A stretch of DNA of 45,102 bases. Source: Rhodocyclaceae bacterium. Lineage in GTDB: Bacteria > Pseudomonadota > Gammaproteobacteria > Burkholderiales > Rhodocyclaceae. The notes below the pieces were generated by a model that had not been told where the DNA came from, did not search any database, and worked only from the letters and a program-made list of their open reading frames with translations. The stretch lies in contig CAJPFL010000147.1 in NCBI GenBank assembly GCA_905339315.1, positions 1-45,102 on the forward strand, in the 5' to 3' direction. Below are positions 36,006 to 45,102 of this stretch, in pieces. Numbering within the stretch: the first letter of the stretch is position 1; every line of letters starts with the position of its first letter. A program made the position numbers and the translations under genes.

Positions 36006-36560
36006 TCACGCCTCGCCGCGCGCGAGGAGACGATGGAGTTGCGCCCAATCGAATTGCGGACCCGGATCCGTCTTGCGGCCCGGTGCGATGTCGGCATGGC
36101 CGGCGATGTCCTCGATGGGATGCTGTTGCCGCAGGAGGCGGATGAGCCGGGCCAGGGCCGGATATTGCGGCGGGGCGAAAGGAATGTCGTCGCAGCCTTC
36201 GAGTTCGATGCCGATCGAGAAGTCGTTGCAGCATCCGGCGCCGCGCCAGCAGGATTCGCCGGCGTGCCAGGCGCGCTGGCGGCAAGGCACGAATTGCACG
36301 AGCCCGCCGTCGCGCCGGACCAGGAAGTGGGCGGAGACGCGCAGCGACTGGATTTCCCGGTAGTAGGGATGCGCGTCGGGATCGAGGGTGTTGGTGAACA
36401 AGCGCTCGATGCCGTCGCCGCCGAACTCGCCAGGGGGCAGGGAAATGGCGTGCACCACGATCAGCCGCACGGGCTGCCCGGCGGGACGCTCATCGCAATT
36501 GGGGGACGGGACGCGCCGTATGCCGGCCAGCCAGCCTTCGGCGTCGAACCCGCTAGTCAT
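36006..36560 (-). CDS. ampD: 1,6-anhydro-N-acetylmuramyl-L-alanine amidase AmpD
   Basis: 184 residues, the normal size of AmpD. The zinc ligands are H37 (VVHAIS), H155 (AGHADIAPGRKTDPG) and D165. E119 (GIELEG) and K163 are the catalytic partners. It has no signal peptide, so it acts in the cytosol on imported anhydro-muropeptides in peptidoglycan recycling, and so affects beta-lactamase induction in bacteria that have AmpR. Its start overlaps the pilR stop by eight bases, so it is translated from the pilSR transcript. Confidence 0.95.
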   Translation of the reverse strand: MTSGFDAEGWLAGIRRVPSPNCDERPAGQPVRLIVVHAISLPPGEFGGDGIERLFTNTLDPDAHPYYREIQSLRVSAHFLVRRDGGLVQFVPCRQRAWHAGESCWRGAGCCNDFSIGIELEGCDDIPFAPPQYPALARLIRLLRQQHPIEDIAGHADIAPGRKTDPGPQFDWAQLHRLLARGEA

Positions 36561-37926
36561 TCAGCCCAAGCCGCTCCATGCGGTAGCGCAGGGAGCGGAA
36601 GGTGACGCCAAGCAGCTTGGCGGCCGCCGTCCGGTTGAAGCGGGTTTTCTGCAGGGCCTCGAGTATCGCCTGTTTCTCGACGCGGTCGAGATGATCCTGC
36701 AGCGAGGCCCCGGCTTCGGCGTGGGCGGCGGCGCCGGACCCCGAATGCGCCAGCGGCGCCAGATGGAGGTCGTCGACGCCGATCTCGCTGCCGCCGATCA
36801 AGGCCAGGGCGCGCTCGAGGATGTTCTCCAACTCGCGCACATTGCCGGGAAACGGGTATTCCCCCAGCGCCTTCAGCGCCGCGTCGGCCAGGCGGGGCAA
36901 CGGCAGGCCCGCCTCCCGCGCCAGTCGCGCCAGGATGCTTTCGGCGAGAAGCGGGATGTCCTCGCGGCACTCATGCAATGAAGGCATCTTCAGCTCGATC
37001 ACGTCCAGGCGGTAGAACAGGTCCTGGCGAAACCGGCCCGCCGCCACCAGCGCCTTCAGGTCCTGGTGCGTGGCGCTGATGATGCGGACATCGACCGGAT
37101 CCTCTGCGGGCGCGCCCACCTTGCGCACGCGCTTTTCCTGTATGGCGCGCAACAGCTTGACCTGCATCGTCAGCGGCAGGTCGGCCACCTCGTCGAGGAA
37201 CAGGGTGCCGCCGTGCGCCGCCTGGAAGAAGCCTTCGCGATCGTTGTCGGCGCCGGTGAAGGCGCCTTTCCGGTAGCCGAAGAATTCGCTCTCCATCAGG
37301 TTCTCCGGAATGGCGCCGCAATTGACGGCGACGAAGGATTGGCCGCGACGCGCACCCAGTTCGTGGATGAGCCGGGCCGCCAGCTCCTTGCCGCTGCCCG
37401 ATTCGCCGCTGATATAGACAGGCGCCTGGCTGCGCGCCACCTTCTCGATCATGCTGCGGGCCTGGCGGATGGCCTGCGACTCGCCGAGCAGGGTGCGCTC
37501 ACCCGCCTCGGCCCGGCCGGCATCCCGGCTCGGCAGGTTGAGCACGGACTTCACCAGGGCGCGCAGCTGCTCCAGCGAGACCGGCTTCGGCACGTAGTCG
37601 AAGGCGCCCGCCTTGAGCGCCGACACGGCATTCTCCATGCTGCCGTGGGCGGTGATCACCGCCACCGGCAGGTCGCGGCATTGCTCGCCGATGAAGCGCA
37701 CCAGCTCCAGGCCGTCGCCGTCTGGCAGGCGCATGTCGGTCAGGCAGAGCTCGTAGGTTTTCTCCGCGAGCAGCCGGCGCGCCTCCGCCACATTCGCGGC
37801 GCAATCGGCATCCAGCCCCATGCGCGACAGGGTCATGTCAAGCAGCTCGCGGATGTCGTCCTCGTCATCGACGACGAGCACCCGGCCTAGTCCAGGCTGT
37901 CCTCTGCGTTCTGGTTTTCCTGCCAC
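36553..37926 (-). CDS. pilR: Sigma-54-dependent response regulator PilR
   Basis: A 457-residue NtrC-type regulator. The receiver domain (about 14-130) has the acidic pocket D20/D21 and phospho-acceptor D64 (CLTDMRLPDG). The AAA+ domain has Walker A GESGSGKE (174-181), the sigma-54 contact GAFTGA (221-226) and LFLDEVADL. A Fis-type helix-turn-helix (FNRTAAAKLLGVTFRSLRYRM) ends the protein. It activates pilin transcription with RpoN. I chose the GTG at 37926, with GGGAG nine bases upstream, which overlaps pilS by 40 bases; a GTG at 37881 is a shorter option. Confidence 0.93.
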   Translation of the reverse strand: MAGKPERRGQPGLGRVLVVDDEDDIRELLDMTLSRMGLDADCAANVAEARRLLAEKTYELCLTDMRLPDGDGLELVRFIGEQCRDLPVAVITAHGSMENAVSALKAGAFDYVPKPVSLEQLRALVKSVLNLPSRDAGRAEAGERTLLGESQAIRQARSMIEKVARSQAPVYISGESGSGKELAARLIHELGARRGQSFVAVNCGAIPENLMESEFFGYRKGAFTGADNDREGFFQAAHGGTLFLDEVADLPLTMQVKLLRAIQEKRVRKVGAPAEDPVDVRIISATHQDLKALVAAGRFRQDLFYRLDVIELKMPSLHECREDIPLLAESILARLAREAGLPLPRLADAALKALGEYPFPGNVRELENILERALALIGGSEIGVDDLHLAPLAHSGSGAAAHAEAGASLQDHLDRVEKQAILEALQKTRFNRTAAAKLLGVTFRSLRYRMERLGLND

Positions 37927-39509
37927 CGCTGGTTTCTCCCGATTATGCGGAAATGCGCGCCGGGCTGATTGTCGACCCACTCGAGCAGCGCATCGTTCGC
38001 CTCGCAGAGTTCTCGGGCGATATACAGGCCGAGCCCCGTCCCCCTGCTGTGCGTGGTAAAAAAAGGCTCGAAGATCTTGCCCCGCGCCTCCTCGCCGACC
38101 CCGGCGCCGTCGTCCATGATATGCAATTCGACGCGTTCCGAGGACGGCAGGTCACGTACCTCGATTCTGACCGCACCCGGCCTGCCGCTGCAATAGCGCA
38201 GGGCATTGGAGAGCAGGTTCCACAGTACCTGATTCAGGTGGGTGCGGTCGAACAGGAGGGCCGGATCGGAGTCGAGCGAAAGCGAAAAGACCGATCGGTC
38301 AACCTGCTCGTGCATGGCCATTTCATCCAGAAAGCTCTCGAGGAAGCCGGCCAGACGCAGCTGCTCCTGCGAAGTCTTGTCGCGCCGCCCCAGTTCCAGC
38401 ACATCGCGCACCAGGCGCTCGAGGCGCTGGGCGTTGTCGTTGATGATGCGCGACAGGCGCTGCTGTCCTTCGGTTCGCTTTTCCTCGCGCAGCAGTTCGG
38501 CGGCGTGGCTGATGGCCGAGAGCGGGTTGCGTATCTCGTGGGCGATATTCGCGGTCAGCCGGCCGAGCGCCGCGAGCTTCATTTGCTGGGCCTGCTGCTG
38601 GATGCGGCCCATGTCCTCGAGATAAATCAGGACGTCGCCGCTGGCCCCGGCATGGACGAAGCGCGCCCGCAGCAATGCGCCGCTGCCCGGCACGCGCAAG
38701 GTCGCCACCCGCTCCTTCGTGCCGTTCCTGAAGTTGCGGCAGTGCCCGGCCAGCGCCACCGAAAACGCGGCCAGGTCCGGCCGGGGCGGCGGATGCGCCC
38801 CGAGCAGCGCCTCGGCCTGCGGGTTCCATTGCCGCACCTGCTCGCCCGAATCCACCACCATCACGCCGTCCTGCATGTCGCGGATCACCCGCTCGCTGAC
38901 GGACAACTGGTTGGCCAGATCGATGCCGCGCTGGCGCGCCAGGTCCTCGTTGGCAATCACGCGCCGGGCAAGCAGGCGGGCGGAAATCGCCGTGGCAAAA
39001 AAGCCGATGCAAAGGATGCCGGTCTGCACCAGGTCGGCAAAGTCCGCGCCGGAGTCGAGCACGCGCCAGGACTGCTCGAACAGCACCGCCACCGTCGCCA
39101 GCGCCGCGTAGAACAGCGTCAGCCGGCCCTGGCCGACGAGTCCGGCGCCGGCCAGCACCACCAGCAGCATGACGGCCAGTCCGCTGCGGGTGCCACCGCT
39201 GGCATGCATCATGAGGGTGATGGCCAGGACGTCGCCCATGACCTGGAGCGACAGTAGCCGGTTGAAGCCCATGCGCAACTTCTTCAGCGCCCCATAGAAG
39301 AAGGCGGCCAGCAGCCAATAGCCGATGCTGGTCCAGACGAACAGCCGGAGATGCTCCGAGCCAAAGCCGCTGGTGCGCGGATAGATGAAAATGGCGAGCA
39401 GGAACACGCTCGCCACGATCAGGCGGTAGATATTGAAGTAGTGGAGCGAAGTCCAGACCGACACCGGCCGGCCGGCCGTATAGGGCAGTTCCGGTCGGCC
39501 TTCGGTCAT
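37887..39509 (-). CDS. pilS: Sensor histidine kinase PilS
   Basis: 540 residues. Six membrane helices lie between about 25 and 180, as in Pseudomonas PilS, followed by a PAS domain (about 200-300). The kinase core has H324 in ANIAHEIRNPLSAISHAAEL, the N-box LWNLLSNALRYC, DDGAGVG and GTGLGLYIARELC. PilS senses pilin levels in the inner membrane and phosphorylates PilR, the next gene. The ATG at 39509 overlaps the PP0621 gene stop by four bases. Confidence 0.93.
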   Translation of the reverse strand: MTEGRPELPYTAGRPVSVWTSLHYFNIYRLIVASVFLLAIFIYPRTSGFGSEHLRLFVWTSIGYWLLAAFFYGALKKLRMGFNRLLSLQVMGDVLAITLMMHASGGTRSGLAVMLLVVLAGAGLVGQGRLTLFYAALATVAVLFEQSWRVLDSGADFADLVQTGILCIGFFATAISARLLARRVIANEDLARQRGIDLANQLSVSERVIRDMQDGVMVVDSGEQVRQWNPQAEALLGAHPPPRPDLAAFSVALAGHCRNFRNGTKERVATLRVPGSGALLRARFVHAGASGDVLIYLEDMGRIQQQAQQMKLAALGRLTANIAHEIRNPLSAISHAAELLREEKRTEGQQRLSRIINDNAQRLERLVRDVLELGRRDKTSQEQLRLAGFLESFLDEMAMHEQVDRSVFSLSLDSDPALLFDRTHLNQVLWNLLSNALRYCSGRPGAVRIEVRDLPSSERVELHIMDDGAGVGEEARGKIFEPFFTTHSRGTGLGLYIARELCEANDALLEWVDNQPGAHFRIIGRNQRWQENQNAEDSLD

Positions 39510-39736
39510 GCGGCGCCGAGCCGGCGGTGTTCTTCGCTGCAGAAGCGCCCGCCAGCGTCCCCTTCGAGGGATTCGCTCTCGGGAAGATGCACCCCGCAGC
39601 GGGCGCAGGCCACCATGCGCTCCGGCGGCGCCGGCGGCTGCGCCTTCCCCTGGCGACGCGCAGCCGCACGCTGGAGACCCTTGAACAGGAGATAGGCGAG
39701 GAATCCGAGAAAGAGCAGCAGGATCAGCTTGGACAT
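39506..39736 (-). CDS. PP0621-family small membrane protein
   Basis: 76 residues: one N-terminal membrane helix (KLILLLFLGFLAYLLFKGL), a basic stretch, and a small metal-binding-like C-terminal part with CARCGVHLP and FCSEEHRRL, whose three cysteines and histidines suggest zinc. The protein family is found next to pilS in many betaproteobacteria, but its function is unknown. CGGAG lies seven bases before the ATG at 39736. It may be cotranscribed with the tRNA gene upstream. Confidence 0.85.
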   Translation of the reverse strand: MSKLILLLFLGFLAYLLFKGLQRAAARRQGKAQPPAPPERMVACARCGVHLPESESLEGDAGGRFCSEEHRRLGAA

Positions 39737-39780
39737 GCCCGGCTCCGTCGCCGCCCGGCATCGGCAGGCGATATTAGGAT

Positions 39781-39857
39781 TGGTCGGGGTGAGAGGATTT
39801 GAACCTCCGACTCCTGCGTCCCGAACGCAGTACTCTACCAGGCTGAGCTACACCCCG
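39781..39857 (-). tRNA. tRNA-Pro (anticodon CGG)
   Basis: 77 bases including an encoded CCA. The acceptor stem CGGGGTG pairs with CACCCCG. The D arm holds AGCTCAGCCTGGTAGAG, the anticodon stem-loop is CTGCG-TTCGGGA-CGCAG, and the T arm has GGTTCAAATCC. The loop reads C34-G35-G36, so it decodes CCG proline codons, common in GC-rich genomes. It lies between ispB and the PP0621 gene on the same strand. Confidence 0.97.
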
Positions 39858-39925
39858 ACGTCTTGGCCGGCGCAATGGACAACTGCGCCCGCCGAAACGA
39901 ATGCAGCCGCGACCGCGCCTTCAAA

Positions 39926-40894
39926 TCAGAAGTCACGTGCGACTGCGAACGACGCCAATTGTACCAGAGAATCCCGGAATGTCGAAGGCGGCAGCGGGGC
40001 AATCGCCTCGAGTGCGAGCCTCGCCTCGGCTTCGGCATGGCGGCGCGTCTCGTCCAGCGCGCCGCTGGCGCGGATCGCCGCCAGCACCCCCGGCAGGGCA
40101 TCACGCCCGCCGGCCTCGATGGCGTGGCGCACGCATGCCGCATGCTCGGCGCTGCCATGCTTCATGGCGTGAATCAGCGGCAGCGTCGGCTTGCCCTCGG
40201 CCAGATCGTCACCGAGGTGCTTGCCGGTGGCTGCCTCGTCGCCGGAATAGTCGAGCACGTCGTCGACCAGCTGGAAGGCCGTGCCCAGGTGCATGCCGTA
40301 ACGCGCCAGGCCCTCCTCGATGTCCGCCGGGGCGCCGGAGAGGATGGCGCCCAGCCGCATCGCCGCCTCGAACAGCTTGGCCGTCTTGTAGCGGATCACG
40401 CGCAGGTATTGTGGGACATCGACATCGGCGTTGTGGCAGTTGAGCAACTGCAGCACCTCGCCCTCGGCGATGGTGTTGGTGGCGTCGGCCAGCACCTGCT
40501 GGATGCGCATGCTGCCGACCGACACCATCATCTGGAAGGCGCGCGAATAGAGAAAATCGCCGACCAGCACCGAGGCGGCGTTGCCGAACAGGGCGTTGGC
40601 GGTCTGGTTGCCGCGGCGCAGGTCGGACTCGTCCACCACGTCGTCGTGCAGCAAGGTGGCGGTGTGGATGAACTCCACCACCGCCGCCAGCTCCCGGTGG
40701 TCGCTGCCGCGGTAGCCGAGCGCGCCCGCGGAAAACAGCACCAGCGCCGGGCGCAGGCGCTTGCCGCCGGCGCCGATGATGTACTCGGCGACCTGGCGGA
40801 TCAGCACCACATCGGAATGCAGGCGGTCACGAATGACGGCGTCCACCGCCTGCATGTCGGCGGCGATCGGCGCGTAAAGGGCGGCGAGGCTCAA
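39926..40894 (-). CDS. ispB: Polyprenyl diphosphate synthase (octaprenyl-type, IspB)
   Basis: 322 residues, normal for IspB. GGKRLRP is at 43-49. The first aspartate motif is D84-D85-x-x-D88 ([11 protein letters not shown]) and the second D211-D212-x-x-D215 ([11 protein letters not shown]). It makes the C40-type side chain of ubiquinone. The start is a TTG at 40894: no ATG or GTG precedes it in frame before a stop, and the N-terminus matches family members. The ribosome-binding site is poor. It diverges from rplU over 137 bases. Confidence 0.95.
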   Translation of the reverse strand: MSLAALYAPIAADMQAVDAVIRDRLHSDVVLIRQVAEYIIGAGGKRLRPALVLFSAGALGYRGSDHRELAAVVEFIHTATLLHDDVVDESDLRRGNQTANALFGNAASVLVGDFLYSRAFQMMVSVGSMRIQQVLADATNTIAEGEVLQLLNCHNADVDVPQYLRVIRYKTAKLFEAAMRLGAILSGAPADIEEGLARYGMHLGTAFQLVDDVLDYSGDEAATGKHLGDDLAEGKPTLPLIHAMKHGSAEHAACVRHAIEAGGRDALPGVLAAIRASGALDETRRHAEAEARLALEAIAPLPPSTFRDSLVQLASFAVARDF

Positions 40895-40965
40895 GGGGTG
40901 AATACCGGGGCAAATTGCGTAAATGCGGCATGGTAGGGGGGTCGCCGGAGGCCGTCAAGAAGGCT

Positions 40966-40992
40966 TTGACCGAATGGGGGTTTTTGTATAAA
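40966..40992 (+). promoter_or_regulatory. Promoter of rplU-rpmA
   Basis: TTGACC (40966-40971) and TATAAA (40987-40992), 15 bases apart (or TTTGAC at 16), precede rplU by about 40 bases. Both boxes are close to consensus, which fits a ribosomal protein operon. Confidence 0.6.
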
Positions 40993-41031
40993 ATGCGCGG
41001 TTCTGTTGCAACACGAACCACGGAGTCCATC

Positions 41032-41343
41032 ATGTATGCGGTCATAAAAACCGGCGGCAAGCAGTATCGCGTCGCAGCCGGCGAAAAACTGAAAATAGAA
41101 CAGATACCGGCAGAAGTGGGCGCTGAAATCACCCTCGACCAGGTTCTCATGGTCGGCGATGGCGAGTCGGTGAAAATCGGCGCGCCGCTGGTGCAAGGCG
41201 CTTCTGTCCAGGCCAAGGTCCTCTCCCAGGGCCGGCACGATAAAGTGAAGATCTTCAAGATGCGCCGGCGCAAGCACTACCAGAAGCACCAGGGCCACCG
41301 GCAGAACTTCACCGAAATCCAGATTTCCGGCATTTCGGCGTAA
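41032..41343 (+). CDS. rplU: 50S ribosomal protein L21
   Basis: 103 residues, the normal size. It opens [20 protein letters not shown] and has the 23S-binding basic motif [20 protein letters not shown] near the end. The ATG at 41032 has CGGAG six bases upstream; the open frame extends further but overlaps the promoter. It is followed after 15 bases by rpmA. Confidence 0.98.
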   Translation: MYAVIKTGGKQYRVAAGEKLKIEQIPAEVGAEITLDQVLMVGDGESVKIGAPLVQGASVQAKVLSQGRHDKVKIFKMRRRKHYQKHQGHRQNFTEIQISGISA

Positions 41344-41358
41344 GCAAGGAGCAGACAC

Positions 41359-41619
41359 ATGGCACATAAAAAGGCAGGCGGCAGCTCGCGCAACGGACGC
41401 GACTCGCAATCGAAGCGCCTCGGCGTGAAGCGCTACGGCGGCCAGGTCATCAACGCCGGCAGCATCATCGTGCGCCAGCGCGGCACCCAGTTCCACGCCG
41501 GCGACAACGTCGGCATGGGCCGCGACCACACGCTGTTCGCCAAGGTCACCGGCACGGTCGAATTCACCGTCAAGGGCGCCGAGAAGCGCAGGACGGTGAA
41601 CATCGTCCCGGCCGCCTAA
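41359..41619 (+). CDS. rpmA: 50S ribosomal protein L27
   Basis: 86 residues, complete. The N-terminus [20 protein letters not shown] is the classic L27 start that reaches the peptidyl-transferase centre, with no cleavable Firmicutes-type leader. AAGGAG lies seven bases before the ATG. It is cotranscribed with rplU, and a strong terminator follows 20 bases after the stop. Confidence 0.98.
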   Translation: MAHKKAGGSSRNGRDSQSKRLGVKRYGGQVINAGSIIVRQRGTQFHAGDNVGMGRDHTLFAKVTGTVEFTVKGAEKRRTVNIVPAA

Positions 41620-43819
<2,200 letters not shown>

Positions 43820-43846
43820 CAGACAGGGCACCCTGACAGCCAAAGA

Positions 43847-43872
43847 AAACGGCCGCCCTCGGGCGGCCGTTT
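43847..43872. terminator. Bidirectional terminator between proB and the porin gene
   Basis: AAACGGCCGCCC (43847-43858), TC, GGGCGGCCGTTT (43861-43872) pair perfectly. A-runs on the left and T-runs on the right suit both converging genes. Confidence 0.8.
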
Positions 43873-43901
43873 CAAGTCTACTGAAAGACTCTGGGAGTCG
43901 A

Positions 43902-45102
43902 TCAGAAGCTGTGTGCCATGCCGATGTACCACTGGCGGGCATCCGCACCCAGGCCCGTGGTGCCGGCGCCACCCGCGCCAATCGCGGTGGCGCCACTCCC
44001 GCCAACGGACTTGAGGTTGTAGTTGCCGCCGGACTTGTTGCTGAGGGCGGTGTAGTAGATGCCCATCGAGGTGCGCTTCGAGAAGGCGTAGTCGTAGCCG
44101 ATGTTCCAGGCGCTGGCGCCGGTGTCGAGGCCCATGTCGTTGCTGGTGTCGCCGGCACGGGCATACTGCGCGTAGATCGCATGCGGGCCCCAGCTGTAGC
44201 TGACCGGCAGGTACCAGGCACCGCGCTTCTGGTTGGTCGTGGTCAGAGCTCCAGCTGCAGCATTGTCGTTCCTGCTCCAGTCATAGGCAAAACCGAGCTT
44301 CAGGCCCATGGCGAAGGTGTAGCCGAGCCAGATGCGGTCGCCGGTCAGGTTGTTGACCGCGGCAACATTCGCACCGGTAGCGGCAACATTCTGCTGGTTT
44401 TCGGACTCTGAAGCATAGTGCGAGTAGCCGGCCGTCCAGGGGCCATTGTTGTAGCGCAGGGCCGCGCTCCAGGCGTAGCCGCCGCCGGCGTTGCCGCTGT
44501 TCACGGCGGAAGTCACGCCAGTGCCTTCGTTGGCGGTCGGGTTGGTGGAGTAGCCGAGGCGGCCGGTGAAGCCGTTCCAGTTCGGGCTGTCCCACATCAG
44601 CAGGTTGGCGGTGCGGGTAGCGAAACCGACCGTCTGGGCAGTGGCTGCGCCGCCGGCGGTGGTGGCCACCTGCGACATCAGGCCGTCGGCGAGGTTGGTT
44701 TGCTGCGAACCGGCGCGATTGCCGCCGATGTACTTCCAGATTTCGTCATAGTGCACGTCCCAGCGGCCGAGGGTGACCTTGCCCCAGGAGGCATGCATCA
44801 GGCCCATGCCGGTGTTGCCGCTGGCCCACTGGTTGGTACCGGCCGCGTTGCTGCCGCCCGTGTCGACTTGAAAGCGGGAGTCGAGCTGACCCCAGGCCTT
44901 CAGGCCGCCGCCAAGGTCCTCGACGATATTGAAGATGATGCGCGAGCTCTGGTCGGAAAAACGCGACTCGGAGCGGCAGTCGGAAGCGACCTGGCAGTCC
45001 TTGACGCTGTAGTTGTCATAACCGCCCACGAACTTGCCGGAAATGGTGACATTGGTCTGCGCCAGTGCCGGCACGGCGAAGAGGCCGGCAACGGCCAGGG
45101 CA
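43902..45102 (-). CDS. Gram-negative trimeric porin (partial, start beyond window)
   Basis: About 400 residues are visible; the start codon lies beyond the right edge. The visible N-terminus is the end of a signal peptide (ALAVAGLFAVPALA, cut before QTNVTISG). The mature barrel shows alternating beta strands (WGQLDSRFQVDTGG, SYSWGPHAIYAQYARAGD, WNIGYDYAFSKRTSMGIYYT) and ends in the C-terminal aromatic signature WYIGMAHSF needed for outer-membrane insertion. The loop CQVASDCRSES holds two cysteines that could pair. It belongs to the Burkholderia/Neisseria-type general porins. Ion preference is unknown. Confidence 0.92.
   Translation of the reverse strand, partial: ALAVAGLFAVPALAQTNVTISGKFVGGYDNYSVKDCQVASDCRSESRFSDQSSRIIFNIVEDLGGGLKAWGQLDSRFQVDTGGSNAAGTNQWASGNTGMGLMHASWGKVTLGRWDVHYDEIWKYIGGNRAGSQQTNLADGLMSQVATTAGGAATAQTVGFATRTANLLMWDSPNWNGFTGRLGYSTNPTANEGTGVTSAVNSGNAGGGYAWSAALRYNNGPWTAGYSHYASESENQQNVAATGANVAAVNNLTGDRIWLGYTFAMGLKLGFAYDWSRNDNAAAGALTTTNQKRGAWYLPVSYSWGPHAIYAQYARAGDTSNDMGLDTGASAWNIGYDYAFSKRTSMGIYYTALSNKSGGNYNLKSVGGSGATAIGAGGAGTTGLGADARQWYIGMAHSF

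Overview
The window is GC-rich bacterial chromosome with very dense coding, and nearly every gene is recognisable. The block ispB / rplU-rpmA-obgE-proB next to tRNA-Pro and pilS-pilR-ampD, the lysine/alanine-rich histone H1-like protein with its conserved WPFPTG tail, the BI-1/YccA protein and the trimeric porin all point to a betaproteobacterium. A Rhodocyclales-type organism is my best guess, but the sequence alone does not prove it.

Layout: (1) 1-1271, a partial BI-1/YccA membrane protein diverging from an NhaR-type LysR regulator. (2) 1298-10081 (minus), seven genes joined by stop/start overlaps: membrane-anchored sensor-OtsA, OtsB, a GH15 glycosidase, a small MscS channel, a CPA2 cation/proton antiporter, a YbdK-type glutamate-cysteine ligase and a class-I gamma-glutamyl hydrolase. 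This reads as one osmotic-stress operon. (3) 10341-12281 (plus), a receptor Ser/Thr kinase with a periplasmic sensor domain, divergent from the osmotic operon. (4) 12299-20194 (minus), a complete nine-gene V/A-type ATPase operon (H-C-I-K-F-E-A-B-D). (5) 20279-25015 (minus), a Lut-type operon (lutA with a large internal deletion, lutB, mmsA-like dehydrogenase, D-2-hydroxyacid dehydrogenase, lutC), divergent from an IclR regulator. (6) 25900-33765: PBP7-type endopeptidase, patatin-like phospholipase, malic enzyme diverging from GTP-dependent PEP carboxykinase, and an aminotransferase. (7) 33769-36560: a membrane-anchored lytic transglycosylase, an AT-rich palindrome cluster, a strong hairpin, the histone H1-like gene with a long leader, and ampD. 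(8) 36553-45102: pilR, pilS, a PP0621-family protein, tRNA-Pro(CGG), ispB, rplU, rpmA, obgE, proB and a partial porin.

How the genes work together: regions 2 to 4 form a stress and bioenergetics block. Trehalose is made (OtsA/OtsB) and possibly trimmed (GH15), while ions and solutes leave through MscS and the CPA2 antiporter. Gamma-glutamyl compounds are made and cut by the last two genes. A surface-sensing kinase lies upstream in the opposite direction, and a second rotary ATPase lies beyond it. Regions 6 to 8 are mostly core functions: the C3/C4 carbon node, peptidoglycan turnover and recycling, type IV pilus control, quinone side-chain synthesis, ribosome assembly and proline synthesis.

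The points most worth a second look are the fusion of an extracytoplasmic sensor to trehalose-6-phosphate synthase, the fully overlapping osmotic operon, the V/A-ATPase, the in-frame internal loss in lutA, and the cluster of perfect palindromes plus competing hairpins between the transglycosylase and histone genes. I saw no CRISPR array, insertion sequence, integrase or phage genes.
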